From NCBI GenBank assembly GCA_965369375.1, contig CBDUQN010000032.1, positions 1 through 31,399 of the forward strand: a stretch of DNA of 31,399 nt, given 5' to 3'. The number at the start of each line of letters is the position of its first letter. Positions within the stretch are counted from its first letter, which is position 1. The notes under the pieces are model-generated. The model had not been told where the DNA came from. It worked only from the letters and a program-made list of their open reading frames with translations, and did not search any database. Below, in pieces: positions 23,840 to 31,399 of this stretch. This DNA is from CBDUQN01 sp965369375 (GTDB lineage Bacteria; Krumholzibacteriota; Krumholzibacteriia; Krumholzibacteriales; Krumholzibacteriaceae). The position numbers were made by a program, and so were the translations under genes.

Positions 23840-24757
23840 ATGTCCCGTCGATCGTTGATTCTCATTATACTACTCCTCTTAATCGTCAGTGGCGGCGCGC
23901 GTGCAGGTGAACCGGGCAACAGTGGATTCGTCTTTCTGAGACTCGGTAACGGCGCGCGGGCCAGCGGTATGGGAGAGGCTTTTACGGCGGTTGCCGATGG
24001 TGCGACGAGCATCTACTGGAACCCGGCCGGCATGGCCGGCGTGGAGGGAGTGGAGCTCAGCGTCACTCATACTGAATGGCTCGTCGATATCAGGTTGGAG
24101 CAGGTATCGGTCGTGAACGAGATGTTCGGAGGAGCGGTGGGCTTGAGCTTCGCGGGCATGTTCTACGGGGATATGGACCGGTACGACAATTACCCCTCAC
24201 TGGTTCCGAACGGCACATTCGCCCCTTACGATCTTGCCGTTTCGGGAGGGTACGCGAGGGACATTCTGCCGAACCTCGCGGTCGGCGCATCAATCAAGTT
24301 TATATACGGAAAGATCGATTTCGAATCGGCACGGGGTTGGGCATTCGATATCGGAGTGACGCATAGGACAATGGTAGAGGGTCTGACTCTGGCCGCGTCC
24401 ATCCTCAATCTCGGCCCGCAGGCCAAATTCGTGGAAGAGAAGTTCTATCCGCCGTTGCAGCTCAGGGGCGGCATCGCCTACCGTTACGATTCCGAGGCGA
24501 TCAGGGGGAATGTGATACTCGCATCGGATGTGATATTCCCGAATGACGGCGACGCCAAGGTTCATTTCGGCGGGGAGTACAACTACGGAAGCTTCCTCTC
24601 GGTGCGCGGAGGATACAAAGCCAATTACTACATTCAGGGAGCGACGTTCGGACTCGGCGTTACCTACAATAGTCTGAGATTCGATTACGGCTGGATGCCG
24701 ATGGAGTTCGAGCTCGGCGACAGCCACCGCTTCTCGCTTATCGTCTTCACACCTTAG
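23840..24757 (+). CDS. PorV/PorQ-family outer-membrane protein
   Basis: 305 residues from ATG 23840 with a perfect AGGAGG. The signal peptide is about 1-22 (SLILIILLLLIVSGGARA). The mature start GNSGFVFLRLGNGARASGMGEAFTAVADGATSIYWNPAGMAG is the hallmark of the PorV/PorQ family within the FadL-type barrels, and the protein ends in beta strands (FSLIVFTP). In type 9 secretion PorV shuttles cargo with C-terminal sorting domains from the translocon to the attachment complex. It lies 75 bp after the M6-like gene, itself a sorting-domain protein. A TATACT sequence in the gap may be a -10 element but no good -35 was found. The stop codon overlaps that of the convergent LpxH-like gene. Whether this is a true PorV or a paralogue is not decided. 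Confidence 0.85.
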   Translation: MSRRSLILIILLLLIVSGGARAGEPGNSGFVFLRLGNGARASGMGEAFTAVADGATSIYWNPAGMAGVEGVELSVTHTEWLVDIRLEQVSVVNEMFGGAVGLSFAGMFYGDMDRYDNYPSLVPNGTFAPYDLAVSGGYARDILPNLAVGASIKFIYGKIDFESARGWAFDIGVTHRTMVEGLTLAASILNLGPQAKFVEEKFYPPLQLRGGIAYRYDSEAIRGNVILASDVIFPNDGDAKVHFGGEYNYGSFLSVRGGYKANYYIQGATFGLGVTYNSLRFDYGWMPMEFELGDSHRFSLIVFTP

Positions 24758-25524
24758 CGGAAGAATTCGAGAGACGGCGCTCCGTCCTCGAGGCGAAGAT
24801 ACGAGCAGTGCTGCTCCCAGTCTCCCAGGATAATAAAGATTTTTTCCCCGAAAAACTCGAGATGCGGATAGTGAACGTGTCCCATCACGAAGATATTGTT
24901 TCCCCATTTGAAAAATGAATCGGGAGCACGCTTGATGAGCGCCTGTGCCGAGCTCTCGGTTTTCCCGTGCGTCATCCCCTTGCTGGCCCTGGAGAAGTTT
25001 GTTGCCAACCAGTAGAGCAGATCCGGGTGAACGATGCGGGCAGCCGCGACGACCGGCCGGCTCCTGATGAATGCCTTGAGCGTCTTGTAGGCGTAATCTC
25101 CCGGCAGAAGCATATCGCCGTGTGTTACCGTTATCGTCCGTCCCTGGAGCTTATGGGTAGAAAGGGGAGGCAGTATGGTAAGTCCGAGATCGTCCGAGAT
25201 ATACGGGCCGAGCCAGTAGTCGTGGTTGCCGCCGGTAATGTATATGTGAGTTCCGCTCTTGCGTAAGCGTGAGATTCCGTTCAGGATGTCCTTGTAGTAT
25301 TTCGGGATCACACTCCGGTACTCGAACCAGAAATCAAAGATATCCCCGACGAGGTAGAGACGTGTTGCACCGTGAATCGATTCGATGAAGCTCAGGAATG
25401 CGTCTCTCTTTTTTCTTTCATCTTCCCCTATACTATGGTATTTAAAGTGTGTATCGGATAGGAAAAAGATCGGATCGGCCAATGGGAGATTCTCCGTGTC
25501 GGATCTTAAAAGGCAATGAATCAT
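24754..25524 (-). CDS. LpxH-type UDP-2,3-diacylglucosamine diphosphatase / metallophosphoesterase
   Basis: 256 residues from ATG 25524; TTG 25482 has a better ribosome-binding site (GGAG, 8 bases upstream) and gives a start nearer to the first strand, so the N-terminus is uncertain. The calcineurin-like metal motifs are complete: D24-x-H26 (FLSDTHF), GDIFDFW (D61), GGNHDYW (N100-H101), THGD (H135) and GHVHYPH near 220. GDIFDFW and the insert with LLPGDYAYK are characteristic of the LpxH group, which hydrolyses UDP-2,3-diacylglucosamine to lipid X in lipid A synthesis at the inner membrane. This implies an LPS-bearing outer membrane. The gene is convergent with the PorV-like gene, stops sharing bases, and divergent from the coiled-coil gene at 25619. 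Confidence 0.85.
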   Translation of the reverse strand: MIHCLLRSDTENLPLADPIFFLSDTHFKYHSIGEDERKKRDAFLSFIESIHGATRLYLVGDIFDFWFEYRSVIPKYYKDILNGISRLRKSGTHIYITGGNHDYWLGPYISDDLGLTILPPLSTHKLQGRTITVTHGDMLLPGDYAYKTLKAFIRSRPVVAAARIVHPDLLYWLATNFSRASKGMTHGKTESSAQALIKRAPDSFFKWGNNIFVMGHVHYPHLEFFGEKIFIILGDWEQHCSYLRLEDGAPSLEFFR

Positions 25525-25618
25525 TCGCACATGACACAACGTTGATCGATTTATGTCAGAGGGCACGGGAAATATCAAGAAAATTCGTGGCGTGAACCGG
25601 TGATGCAAGGAGGAGAAC

Positions 25619-25984
25619 ATGGATACCCTGTGGGACAAGGTAAGGAAGAATCTCGTGGAGTGGTACGATGTCGCATACGAGAAAACCGATGAATTGGCGA
25701 GGGTCGGCAAAAAGAAGATAGAGATCGCCGGCGTGAACAGAGCGATCGAAAAACAGCTCTCCGAGCTCGGCGGGAAAGTCTATGACATCATTGATTCGAA
25801 AAAGAAGGATATCGTGATCAGGGAAGACAAAAGGGTCATTGAACTGAGCGGGGAAATCAAGAAGCTCGAGAAACAGCTGCACCAGAAGGAAAAGGAAATC
25901 GAGGCGATCAAGAAAGAAAAGAATAAGCCGAAAGGGAAAGAAAAATCGGAGAATGATACCGGCTCGAGCAAAAAGACTGAATAA
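25619..25984 (+). CDS. Small charged coiled-coil protein
   Basis: 121 residues with AGGAGGAGA just before ATG 25619. There is no signal peptide or membrane segment. The N-terminal third (MDTLWDKVRKNLVEWYDVAYEKTDELARVGKKKIE) is amphipathic and resembles small cytoplasmic proteins seen near envelope genes. Residues about 75-105 form a heptad coiled coil (IKKLEKQLHQKEKEIEAIKKEK), and the tail is very lysine-, glutamate- and serine-rich. No catalytic motif is visible and no function is proposed. It stands upstream of the RpoD-type sigma factor, separated by a 387-bp region. Confidence 0.72.
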   Translation: MDTLWDKVRKNLVEWYDVAYEKTDELARVGKKKIEIAGVNRAIEKQLSELGGKVYDIIDSKKKDIVIREDKRVIELSGEIKKLEKQLHQKEKEIEAIKKEKNKPKGKEKSENDTGSSKKTE

Positions 25985-26371
25985 GAGCGAAAAACGCCAA
26001 AAATAGCCAAGAGAACAAGGAATCTCGTAATTGTTTCTACGTTTTACCGGAATTTATAGTATTTGAATGAATCCAGAGGTAAATTAATACTTGACAGCTT
26101 TGGCATTTTAGAGTAAACTGCTCGGGAATTTGGTTTGGATATTATAGCATATTGGTAGCCTTTCGCTAACGATACCTAAATAATAAACCCCACCAAATAA
26201 AAATTAATCTTTTTTGCATTTGAGGTGTATAACATATCAGATCAGAGGGGTGAAGCAGGGAAAGAGAGAGAACAGGAGAGTGGCCGGCTTAGACGATAAG
26301 ACAACAAAAAATGAGTAGAGGTTTGCAAGTCGGCGGAATTTGATTACATTATAAGTAGGGGTAGGAAAAAG
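25985..26371. other. Leader region of the RpoD-type gene
   Basis: No gene is seen in these 387 bp. The first 100 bases are AT-rich; the promoter at 26091-26119 would give a leader of about 245 bases before ATG 26372. The leader has purine-rich tracts and an A-rich to T-rich block near 26208-26217, but no riboswitch motif is recognised. Confidence 0.5.
26091..26119 (+). promoter_or_regulatory. Sigma-70 promoter of the RpoD-type gene
   Basis: Perfect TTGACA (26091-26096), 17 bases, then TAAACT (26114-26119; 4 of 6). Predicted start is near 26126. Confidence 0.6.
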
Positions 26372-27232
26372 ATGTATCCTGAAAAGAAAGAAAAGGATTA
26401 TCTGGGCGAGAGAAGCTTGGATCTCTATCTGAGGGAGATCAACAACACACGGCTCCTCACGAGAGAGCAGGAGAAGAAGCTGGCTCAAAGGATACACAAC
26501 AATGACAAGGCATCGCTCGATGATCTCGTGAAGGCGAACCTTCGGTTCGTCGTCTCCATTGCCAAGCAGTATGTCAACCAGGGCCTCTCGCTGGGAGATC
26601 TCATCAACGAGGGGAACCTCGGCCTGATCAAGGCTGCGCACCGGTTCGATGAAAAGCGCGGTTTCAAGTTTATCTCGTACGCCGTCTGGTGGATACGGCA
26701 GGCGATGCTGCAGGCGCTTGCCGAGCAGTCGCGGATCGTGAGGCTTCCGCTCAATAGGGCCGGAACACTGTACCGGATAGGCAAGGTGGCGAGGCAGCTC
26801 GATCAGGAGCTCGGGCGGAAACCTGAAGTAGGAGAGATAGCCGAAAAGCTGAATCTATCCCTAGAGGAAGTAAGGGATACGATGCAGATAGCGAATAATC
26901 ATCTCTCGCTCGATGCCTCCTTCAATAACGAGCAGGAGGAGAATTCGCTCGTCGACTACCTGGCGGACGAGAATCAGGCGCCTCCCGACGAGATGACGTA
27001 CACGAATGCCCTGAGCGACGACATGAAGAAAGCGCTCAGCACCCTGACGCAGCGTGAGAGAACGATACTATCGCTCTATTTCGGTCTCGGCGGTGAAGAA
27101 CCGCTGACGCTCGAGGAAATCGGCAAGAAGATGAACCTGACGCGTGAGCGGATACGTCAGATCAAGGAGAAGGCCATTTTGAGGCTCCGCCACAGCACCC
27201 GAAACAAGTACCTCAAGGGGTACGTTGAATAG
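26372..27232 (+). CDS. RpoD/SigA-family RNA polymerase sigma factor, short form
   Basis: 286 residues. Region 1.2 begins at about 14 (RSLDLYLREINNTRLLTREQE). Region 2 is highly conserved (DLVKANLRFVVSIAKQY, GDLINEGNLGLIKA, RGFKFISYAVWWIRQAM), region 3 follows (NRAGTLYRIGKVARQLDQEL), and region 4 has EEPLTLEEIGKKMNLTRERIRQIKEKAILRLR. Region 1.1 and the long non-conserved insert of proteobacterial RpoD are absent. Primary sigma factors of this compact size occur in Bacteroidota and relatives; it could also be a group 2 (RpoS-like) factor, and the window cannot decide. The start is ATG 26372, with a GGGGTAGG ribosome-binding-like sequence. It is followed by a strong intrinsic terminator. Confidence 0.92.
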   Translation: MYPEKKEKDYLGERSLDLYLREINNTRLLTREQEKKLAQRIHNNDKASLDDLVKANLRFVVSIAKQYVNQGLSLGDLINEGNLGLIKAAHRFDEKRGFKFISYAVWWIRQAMLQALAEQSRIVRLPLNRAGTLYRIGKVARQLDQELGRKPEVGEIAEKLNLSLEEVRDTMQIANNHLSLDASFNNEQEENSLVDYLADENQAPPDEMTYTNALSDDMKKALSTLTQRERTILSLYFGLGGEEPLTLEEIGKKMNLTRERIRQIKEKAILRLRHSTRNKYLKGYVE

Positions 27233-27267
27233 CGGGGGCTTGTAACTTTATATTATTATGTAACTTA

Positions 27268-27300
27268 GGGGTGGAATTGTGAAATTCCCCCCTTTTTTAT
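27268..27300 (+). terminator. Strong intrinsic terminator after the sigma factor
   Basis: Arms GGGGTGGAATT (27268-27278) and AATTCCCCCC (27283-27292) with one T/C mismatch and a GTGA tetraloop, followed directly by TTTTTTATT. This is the clearest rho-independent terminator in the window, 35 bp after the stop. Confidence 0.85.
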
Positions 27301-27361
27301 TGTTGCCCCCGGAGATGGTATATCCCTTGCACGAGCTACTTTTCTAGGCGTGAAATAGTGC

Positions 27362-27390
27362 TTGACAGAAGGGGGTGCAATGATTAGTTT
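27362..27390 (+). promoter_or_regulatory. Candidate sigma-70 promoter of the M23 peptidase gene
   Basis: Perfect TTGACA (27362-27367), 17 bases, then TAGTTT (27385-27390; 3 of 6). It lies about 40 bp ahead of ATG 27432 and after the strong terminator at 27268, so a promoter is expected here. Confidence 0.45.
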
Positions 27391-27431
27391 GACCTCCAAA
27401 GTCGAGTGAAACGAACGCATTATGGATAAAC

Positions 27432-28349
27432 ATGGATAACTATCTGACATTTCTATACGTTCGAAGGGGCAACGCCGGTGTGAAATCGATCCGGATACAC
27501 CGGACCCTTGCAATTTCAGTCTGTGCGGCCGTCATCGGTTTGATTTCGCTTTCTATATTCCTCGTAACGAAATATTCGAAGGCTGCCATGGATTTGTCGA
27601 CGGTCGCAGAGCTGAAACGGCAAAATGCCGAGCTTACCGAAAGAATAGAATCCTTCCAACGGGAGATCGCCGATCTCGACAAAAGGATGGATTCGAATCT
27701 CGAGCTTCAAAACAGGGCACGGTTGCTCGCCGGCCTGGAACCCATCACGGAAGACGTCTGGCTGGTCGGAGTGGGAGGACCGGAGCCCGAGTTCGTGGAT
27801 TTTCAAGCAGGTCGGTCGGGTGCGCTTGTATTTAATCTCGAGAAGGATCTTGAACGGATGGTCAGGCAGTCGGAGCTGCAGCTGAAGAGTTACAGCGATA
27901 TCCTGGGAATCCTTGAAAAGGAGAAGAAGGTCCGGGATTCGACTCCTTCGATCCGCCCGATGAAGGGGGGATTTCTTTCGAGCCGGTTCGGTAGAAGGAT
28001 GAATCCGTTTACCGGCCGGATCGCCAGGCACGTCGGAGTCGATTACCGTGCCAGGACGGGGACTCCGGTCATGAGCACCGCGGATGGTGTCGTGACGATG
28101 GCGAAAAAGAAGGGGAGCTTCGGCCTCGTCATCGAGGTGAACCACGGCAACGGTTTCAAGACGAGATACGCTCATCTATCCAAGATTCTTGTGAAACGTG
28201 GGAAAAGGGTGAAGCGTGGCGAGATAATCGGGCTTGTCGGAAACAGCGGGCGTTCCACCGGCAGTCACCTGCACTACGAGGTCATATTCAGGAAGGTTCA
28301 TCGAGATCCCCTGCATTACGTTATTCCTGAAGACGCGTACTACGATTGA
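27432..28349 (+). CDS. Membrane-anchored M23-family murein endopeptidase
   Basis: 305 residues. One transmembrane helix near 25-46 (RTLAISVCAAVIGLISLSIFLV) is followed by a coiled coil (about 55-98, VAELKRQNAELTERIESFQREI) and a linker. The C-terminal peptidase domain (about 175-295) has the full LytM signature: H200-x3-D204 (RHVGVDYRARTGTPV), H248 (TRYAHLSK) and H279-x-H281 (TGSHLHYEV). These zinc and catalytic residues are intact, so it should be an active peptide-bond hydrolase for peptidoglycan cross-links in the periplasm. The helix plus coiled-coil layout resembles MepM/EnvC-like proteins. It is followed by an amidase gene after 134 bp, together forming a wall-remodelling pair. Confidence 0.9.
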   Translation: MDNYLTFLYVRRGNAGVKSIRIHRTLAISVCAAVIGLISLSIFLVTKYSKAAMDLSTVAELKRQNAELTERIESFQREIADLDKRMDSNLELQNRARLLAGLEPITEDVWLVGVGGPEPEFVDFQAGRSGALVFNLEKDLERMVRQSELQLKSYSDILGILEKEKKVRDSTPSIRPMKGGFLSSRFGRRMNPFTGRIARHVGVDYRARTGTPVMSTADGVVTMAKKKGSFGLVIEVNHGNGFKTRYAHLSKILVKRGKRVKRGEIIGLVGNSGRSTGSHLHYEVIFRKVHRDPLHYVIPEDAYYD

Positions 28350-28483
28350 CACGTCCCCTCAGGCTTCCGGCTACCCCGCTCACCTGCCGATTTTTCTTGT
28401 CAGCGCCTGTGCATAACACATAAACTGAAATGTTGGTTTTCTCGGGCTGTGCGCCTTGTGCAGCGAAAGGGGTGGGAGAGAGT

Positions 28484-29806
28484 TTGCCCTGGAATTTCAG
28501 CATGAGGACTCTTCCGGTTGCCGCATTGTTTCTATTCGTCAGTGGAGCGGCTGCGCCGGATCCACCGCCCGTGCCGCGGCAGGTGAAACGGGCTCGCTTC
28601 TGGACGGCGCCCGACCATACGCGCGTCGTCCTGGACATGAGCAGTGAATCGTCGTATCGCATCCGCGTGCTGACGAATCCCCACCGGATCGCGATCGATA
28701 TACCGTCGGGGCGCTTTTCGTCGAGGGTAAAGCCGATCGAGGTCAACGACGGCGTCTTGACGCGGATACGCATCAACAAGCTGGGATCAGGCGCCCAGGT
28801 TGTTCTCGATCTTCCGCGGGAGACCGCTTACAGAGATTTCGCCCTGAAACAGTTCAAGAACCGTCCCTACCGGATCGTGATCGACCTGAAGCGTCCGCGA
28901 ACGGCAGCCGACATCGAGAAGGAACGGCAACAGGTCGAGCGCATTGCCACGAGCGGCGATCGCATTGTTATCATCGATCCGGGTCACGGCGGCCACAAAC
29001 CTGGCGCGGTTTCGAGATGGGGATTGCGCGAGAAGGATGTCGTGCTCAAAGTCGCGAAGCTGACGGCGCAGGAGATCGACAAGCGAAAGGGATACAAGGC
29101 CGTTCTCACGAGAAACGGCGATTACAACGTCGGGCTCGGCCGCCGAATCGAGATCGCGCGCAGCCACCGCGGGGATTGTTTTATCAGTATTCATATCAAT
29201 GCGAACAGGAACAAACGGCTGCGGGGGGCGGAGGTCTATTACCTGTCGATGAAGGGATCGACGGACGAGAACGCCGAAGCGGTCGCCGAACGCGAGAACC
29301 TCTTTCTCCAGATGGATGATGGAACGGAGGAGATGACGGACGATCTGAAATCGATCCTGTTCGATCTCGAAAGAAAAAATTCAATGACAATGAGCTCACA
29401 CCTTGCCGAGAATGTCGCCACGGAGCTCAAGAGCATTCCGCTGCCGCAGTTCAGGGCAATCAAACAGGCAAATTTCGTGGTATTGAGATCGATCTCGATG
29501 CCGTCGGTGCTCGTCGAGGTCGCGTATCTCTCAAACCGCAAAGACGAGAAACTCATGCGCAAGAGGGAGGTCCTCGAGGGCGTCGCCGAGGCGCTTGCCG
29601 AGGGGATCGTAACGTTTCTCGAGCGGCATCCGCCGACGGATTACGTAGCGGCGGCGAAGAAAGCCCTCACACACAAGGTCGTCAAGGGCGAAACGCTCTG
29701 GAAGATCGCGCGAAGGTACAGGGTATCGGTTGCGCGGCTCAAAACGGTTAACGGATTGGGGCAAAGCTCCCGGATCCATCCGGGACAAAAGCTCCTCATT
29801 TACTGA
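28484..29806 (+). CDS. N-acetylmuramoyl-L-alanine amidase with AMIN and LysM domains
   Basis: 440 residues from TTG 28484, supported by GGGAG (28474-28478); ATG 28502 and ATG 28430 are alternatives. A signal sequence occupies about 1-24 (LPVAALFLFVSGAAA). An AMIN-type domain spans about 35-137 and would target the septum or wall. The Amidase_3 catalytic domain (about 158-375) has H168 (IIDPGHGGHKPGA), E183 (GLREKDVVL), H237 (FISIHINA) and the catalytic glutamate in SVLVEVAYLSN. A LysM module closes the protein (THKVVKGETLWKIARRYRVS ... IHPGQKLLIY). The enzyme cleaves stem peptides from muramic acid during cell separation. Pairing with an upstream M23 protein of EnvC-like layout echoes the EnvC-AmiB activation system. 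No helical regulatory insert is obvious in the catalytic domain. Confidence 0.9.
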   Translation: MPWNFSMRTLPVAALFLFVSGAAAPDPPPVPRQVKRARFWTAPDHTRVVLDMSSESSYRIRVLTNPHRIAIDIPSGRFSSRVKPIEVNDGVLTRIRINKLGSGAQVVLDLPRETAYRDFALKQFKNRPYRIVIDLKRPRTAADIEKERQQVERIATSGDRIVIIDPGHGGHKPGAVSRWGLREKDVVLKVAKLTAQEIDKRKGYKAVLTRNGDYNVGLGRRIEIARSHRGDCFISIHINANRNKRLRGAEVYYLSMKGSTDENAEAVAERENLFLQMDDGTEEMTDDLKSILFDLERKNSMTMSSHLAENVATELKSIPLPQFRAIKQANFVVLRSISMPSVLVEVAYLSNRKDEKLMRKREVLEGVAEALAEGIVTFLERHPPTDYVAAAKKALTHKVVKGETLWKIARRYRVSVARLKTVNGLGQSSRIHPGQKLLIY

Positions 29807-29836
29807 AGCCGTATTACATGAATCAGGCGCTTGAAA

Positions 29837-30808
29837 ATGAGTTCTGACAAATTCCTTCGAATGATAACGGCGAATATCGGGATCAAGATCGTATCCTTGG
29901 TGTTCGCCATATTCCTGTGGTTGCACGTCACGGCGCAGCAGGAGGAGAAGGCGACACTCAGGGTCCCGATCGCGCTTACCAATATTCCCGACAGTCTCAC
30001 GATAATCCATGATGTTCCCGAATTCGTCGAGGTGACGATTCTCGGTTCACGCAGCAATCTCCTCAAGCTTCGGCTGTTCGGGAGATTGAAAGCGTCAATC
30101 GATCTTTCGACCGCGAGCAAGGGCAGGGAGACGAAACGGTTCACCTCATCAGACCTCAATCTTCCAGAGGGGATAGATCCGCGGTACGTGACGTATGATA
30201 ATCCGAAAACGCTCATCCTGAATTTCGAGCGGGTGTTGTCGAAGACGGTCCCCGTGAAACTCGTGTACAAAGGAGAGATACCGAGGGAAATTATTATCGT
30301 CGGCAAGCCCGTTGCCATTCCCGACAAGGTGACTCTGCGCGGCGCGGCGAGTATCGTCAGTGGCATCTTGTTTATCAATACGAACGAGATCAGTATCCGC
30401 AGCAAGAAGGGGAGATTGACCCAGGAGGTCGGGCTTAATCTCAGAGGCCGTGACATTACAGTCGTGCCCGACAAGGTACTCGTCGAGATGGAAATAAGCA
30501 AGAGGGCGGTTCGAACACTCGCGAATATCCCCCCAACCCTGTTACAAGATGACGAAACGATGATGGTCGATTATTCCCCCAAGGTGGTTTCCCTCACGAT
30601 CGAGGGATCGGAAGATGTCGTAAAGAATCTGAAGCTGGATAATGTTTCGGTTATTCTCGATATCACGATGAAAGAGCCCGGCATGTACCGGCTCCGGCCG
30701 AACATCATCCTTCCCGCCGGGATAGAGAAATACTGGCTCGATATAGAAGCCTTCGAGATCACGATATTCCCTCCGAAAATCCGAGAAGACACAAAACATG
30801 AAGAATAG
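29837..30808 (+). CDS. YbbR-domain (CdaR-like) membrane protein
   Basis: 323 residues from ATG 29837 (a TTG at 29831 is in frame). An N-terminal transmembrane helix (about 13-33, GIKIVSLVFAIFLWLHVTA) precedes three or so YbbR repeats of about 80 residues, recognised by the pattern P-hydrophobic-xLxxIPxxL, VEVTILGSRSNL, and V-x-L-x-G near each repeat end (VTLRGAASIVSG, VSLTIEGSEDVV). In many bacteria YbbR/CdaR is encoded next to the diadenylate cyclase CdaA and GlmM and modulates c-di-AMP synthesis. Here the upstream neighbour is the amidase and the next gene is a PhnD-like protein, so that context is missing in this window. The stop overlaps the next gene by 11 bp. Function beyond the domain name is open. 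Confidence 0.85.
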   Translation: MSSDKFLRMITANIGIKIVSLVFAIFLWLHVTAQQEEKATLRVPIALTNIPDSLTIIHDVPEFVEVTILGSRSNLLKLRLFGRLKASIDLSTASKGRETKRFTSSDLNLPEGIDPRYVTYDNPKTLILNFERVLSKTVPVKLVYKGEIPREIIIVGKPVAIPDKVTLRGAASIVSGILFINTNEISIRSKKGRLTQEVGLNLRGRDITVVPDKVLVEMEISKRAVRTLANIPPTLLQDDETMMVDYSPKVVSLTIEGSEDVVKNLKLDNVSVILDITMKEPGMYRLRPNIILPAGIEKYWLDIEAFEITIFPPKIREDTKHEE

Positions 30809-31399
30809 GATATTCGGCATCGATTACAGCATGCGATCTTCATATCTCGGGAGATGGGCCACCGTTGTTGTATTCTCCGCTGTTATACTCCTCGCCGTCG
30901 GCGCCCTCTTTCTTGAACAGGATGATGTCGCTCATACGGTGGTGCAGATCGGCGTGTGCGCGTTCGACTCGGTCAAGACTCATTCTGTCCTGTCCTCTCT
31001 CGCGGATTTCGTGCGCGAACAGGGCGGCGGGGATATAAAATGGATTTATTTTCGCGAGGGAGACTGCGCGACCGGATGTGATTTGTATCTCATGACCTCC
31101 CTGCAGGCCGCTCCCCGTATCGTGGATGGAAGGTTGACCTGTCTGCTCCTCGCCACGGTCAAGGAAGGTCGGCGGTATTCACAGGGAGTCGTCATCGTGA
31201 AAGCCGGAGCGGAGCGCGTGTCATCCGGAGACGGAAAGGTGATCTTCACATCGCCGGTTTCGGCGGGAGGGTTCTTGTCTCCGCTCCTTGCGCTGGAGGC
31301 GTGCGGGGAGGACCTGCGAGTGCGACCCGGTCAGTTTGATTTCGCCGGTTTCTTTCCGGACGAAGACAGGGTTATCTACGGGGTTCTATACGGGGCGTA
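30798..31399 (+). CDS. PhnD-like periplasmic substrate-binding protein, 3' end outside window
   Basis: The frame runs from ATG 30798 to the last base without a stop, giving about 200 residues of a truncated gene. A transmembrane or signal-anchor segment lies at about 20-39 (WATVVVFSAVILLAVGALF). The following part matches the PhnD/SsuA-like binding-protein pattern (VVQIGVCAFDSVKTHSVLSSLADFV, LLLATVKEGRRYSQGVVIVKAG, VIFTSPVSAGGFLSPLLAL), where the segment before SAGG corresponds to the ligand-contacting loop of phosphate/phosphonate binders. The ligand cannot be inferred. The start overlaps the YbbR stop by 11 bp, so the two are co-translated. No Shine-Dalgarno is strong. Confidence 0.7.
   Translation, partial: MKNRIFGIDYSMRSSYLGRWATVVVFSAVILLAVGALFLEQDDVAHTVVQIGVCAFDSVKTHSVLSSLADFVREQGGGDIKWIYFREGDCATGCDLYLMTSLQAAPRIVDGRLTCLLLATVKEGRRYSQGVVIVKAGAERVSSGDGKVIFTSPVSAGGFLSPLLALEACGEDLRVRPGQFDFAGFFPDEDRVIYGVLYGA

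Overview
The window looks like a piece of a Gram-negative chromosome of moderate GC from an uncultured bacterium, probably in or near the FCB superphylum. The reasons are: three secreted proteins end in FlgD-like/Por-type C-terminal sorting domains; there is a PorV-type outer-membrane protein and an Omp85 protein; lipid A synthesis is implied by an LpxH-type hydrolase; and the housekeeping-type sigma factor is short and lacks region 1.1. The phylum cannot be named from sequence reading alone. There are no integrases, transposases, phage genes or CRISPR arrays.

Layout. (1) 1-3459: two exported proteins, the first cut by the window start, the second a CehA/McbA-like metallohydrolase with a sorting domain; its end carries a 34-bp tandem duplication. 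(2) 3656-4154, minus strand: initiator tRNA-Met and a DivIC/FtsB-type division protein. (3) 4452-8128: an ECF sigma factor operon with a sigma-W-like promoter, a DUF4097 protein, a zinc-binding anti-sigma candidate and a membrane protein with a bactofilin-like segment. (4) 8212-9651: an Omp85/BamA-family protein with a single POTRA, followed by a 24-bp tandem repeat array. (5) 10264-13447: a secreted zinc metalloprotease, RlmN and a Ppx/GppA phosphatase. (6) 13447-20326: two sigma-54 enhancer-binding proteins flanking a small secreted protein, a long structured intergenic region, and a lipoprotein behind a near-perfect sigma-54 promoter with three upstream dyad repeats. (7) 20537-24757: a giant M6-family protein whose HExxH site is destroyed, followed by a PorV-like protein. 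(8) 24754-31399: LpxH-like hydrolase, a coiled-coil protein, an RpoD-type sigma factor, an M23 peptidase, an AMIN-amidase-LysM protein, a YbbR protein and the start of a PhnD-like binding protein.

The window is dominated by envelope biology: secretion and sorting of surface proteins, outer-membrane assembly, septation and peptidoglycan remodelling, and three kinds of transcription control (ECF, sigma-54, RpoD). The most interesting unit is 15029-20326. A non-receiver TPR-GAF-AAA+ activator lies just upstream of a sigma-54 promoter preceded by three copies of a CCG-N3-CGG dyad at enhancer-like distance, with a possible structured RNA in between. The next most interesting item is the inactive M6 homologue next to a PorV-like protein. 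All functional statements rest on motif recognition; no database search was run.
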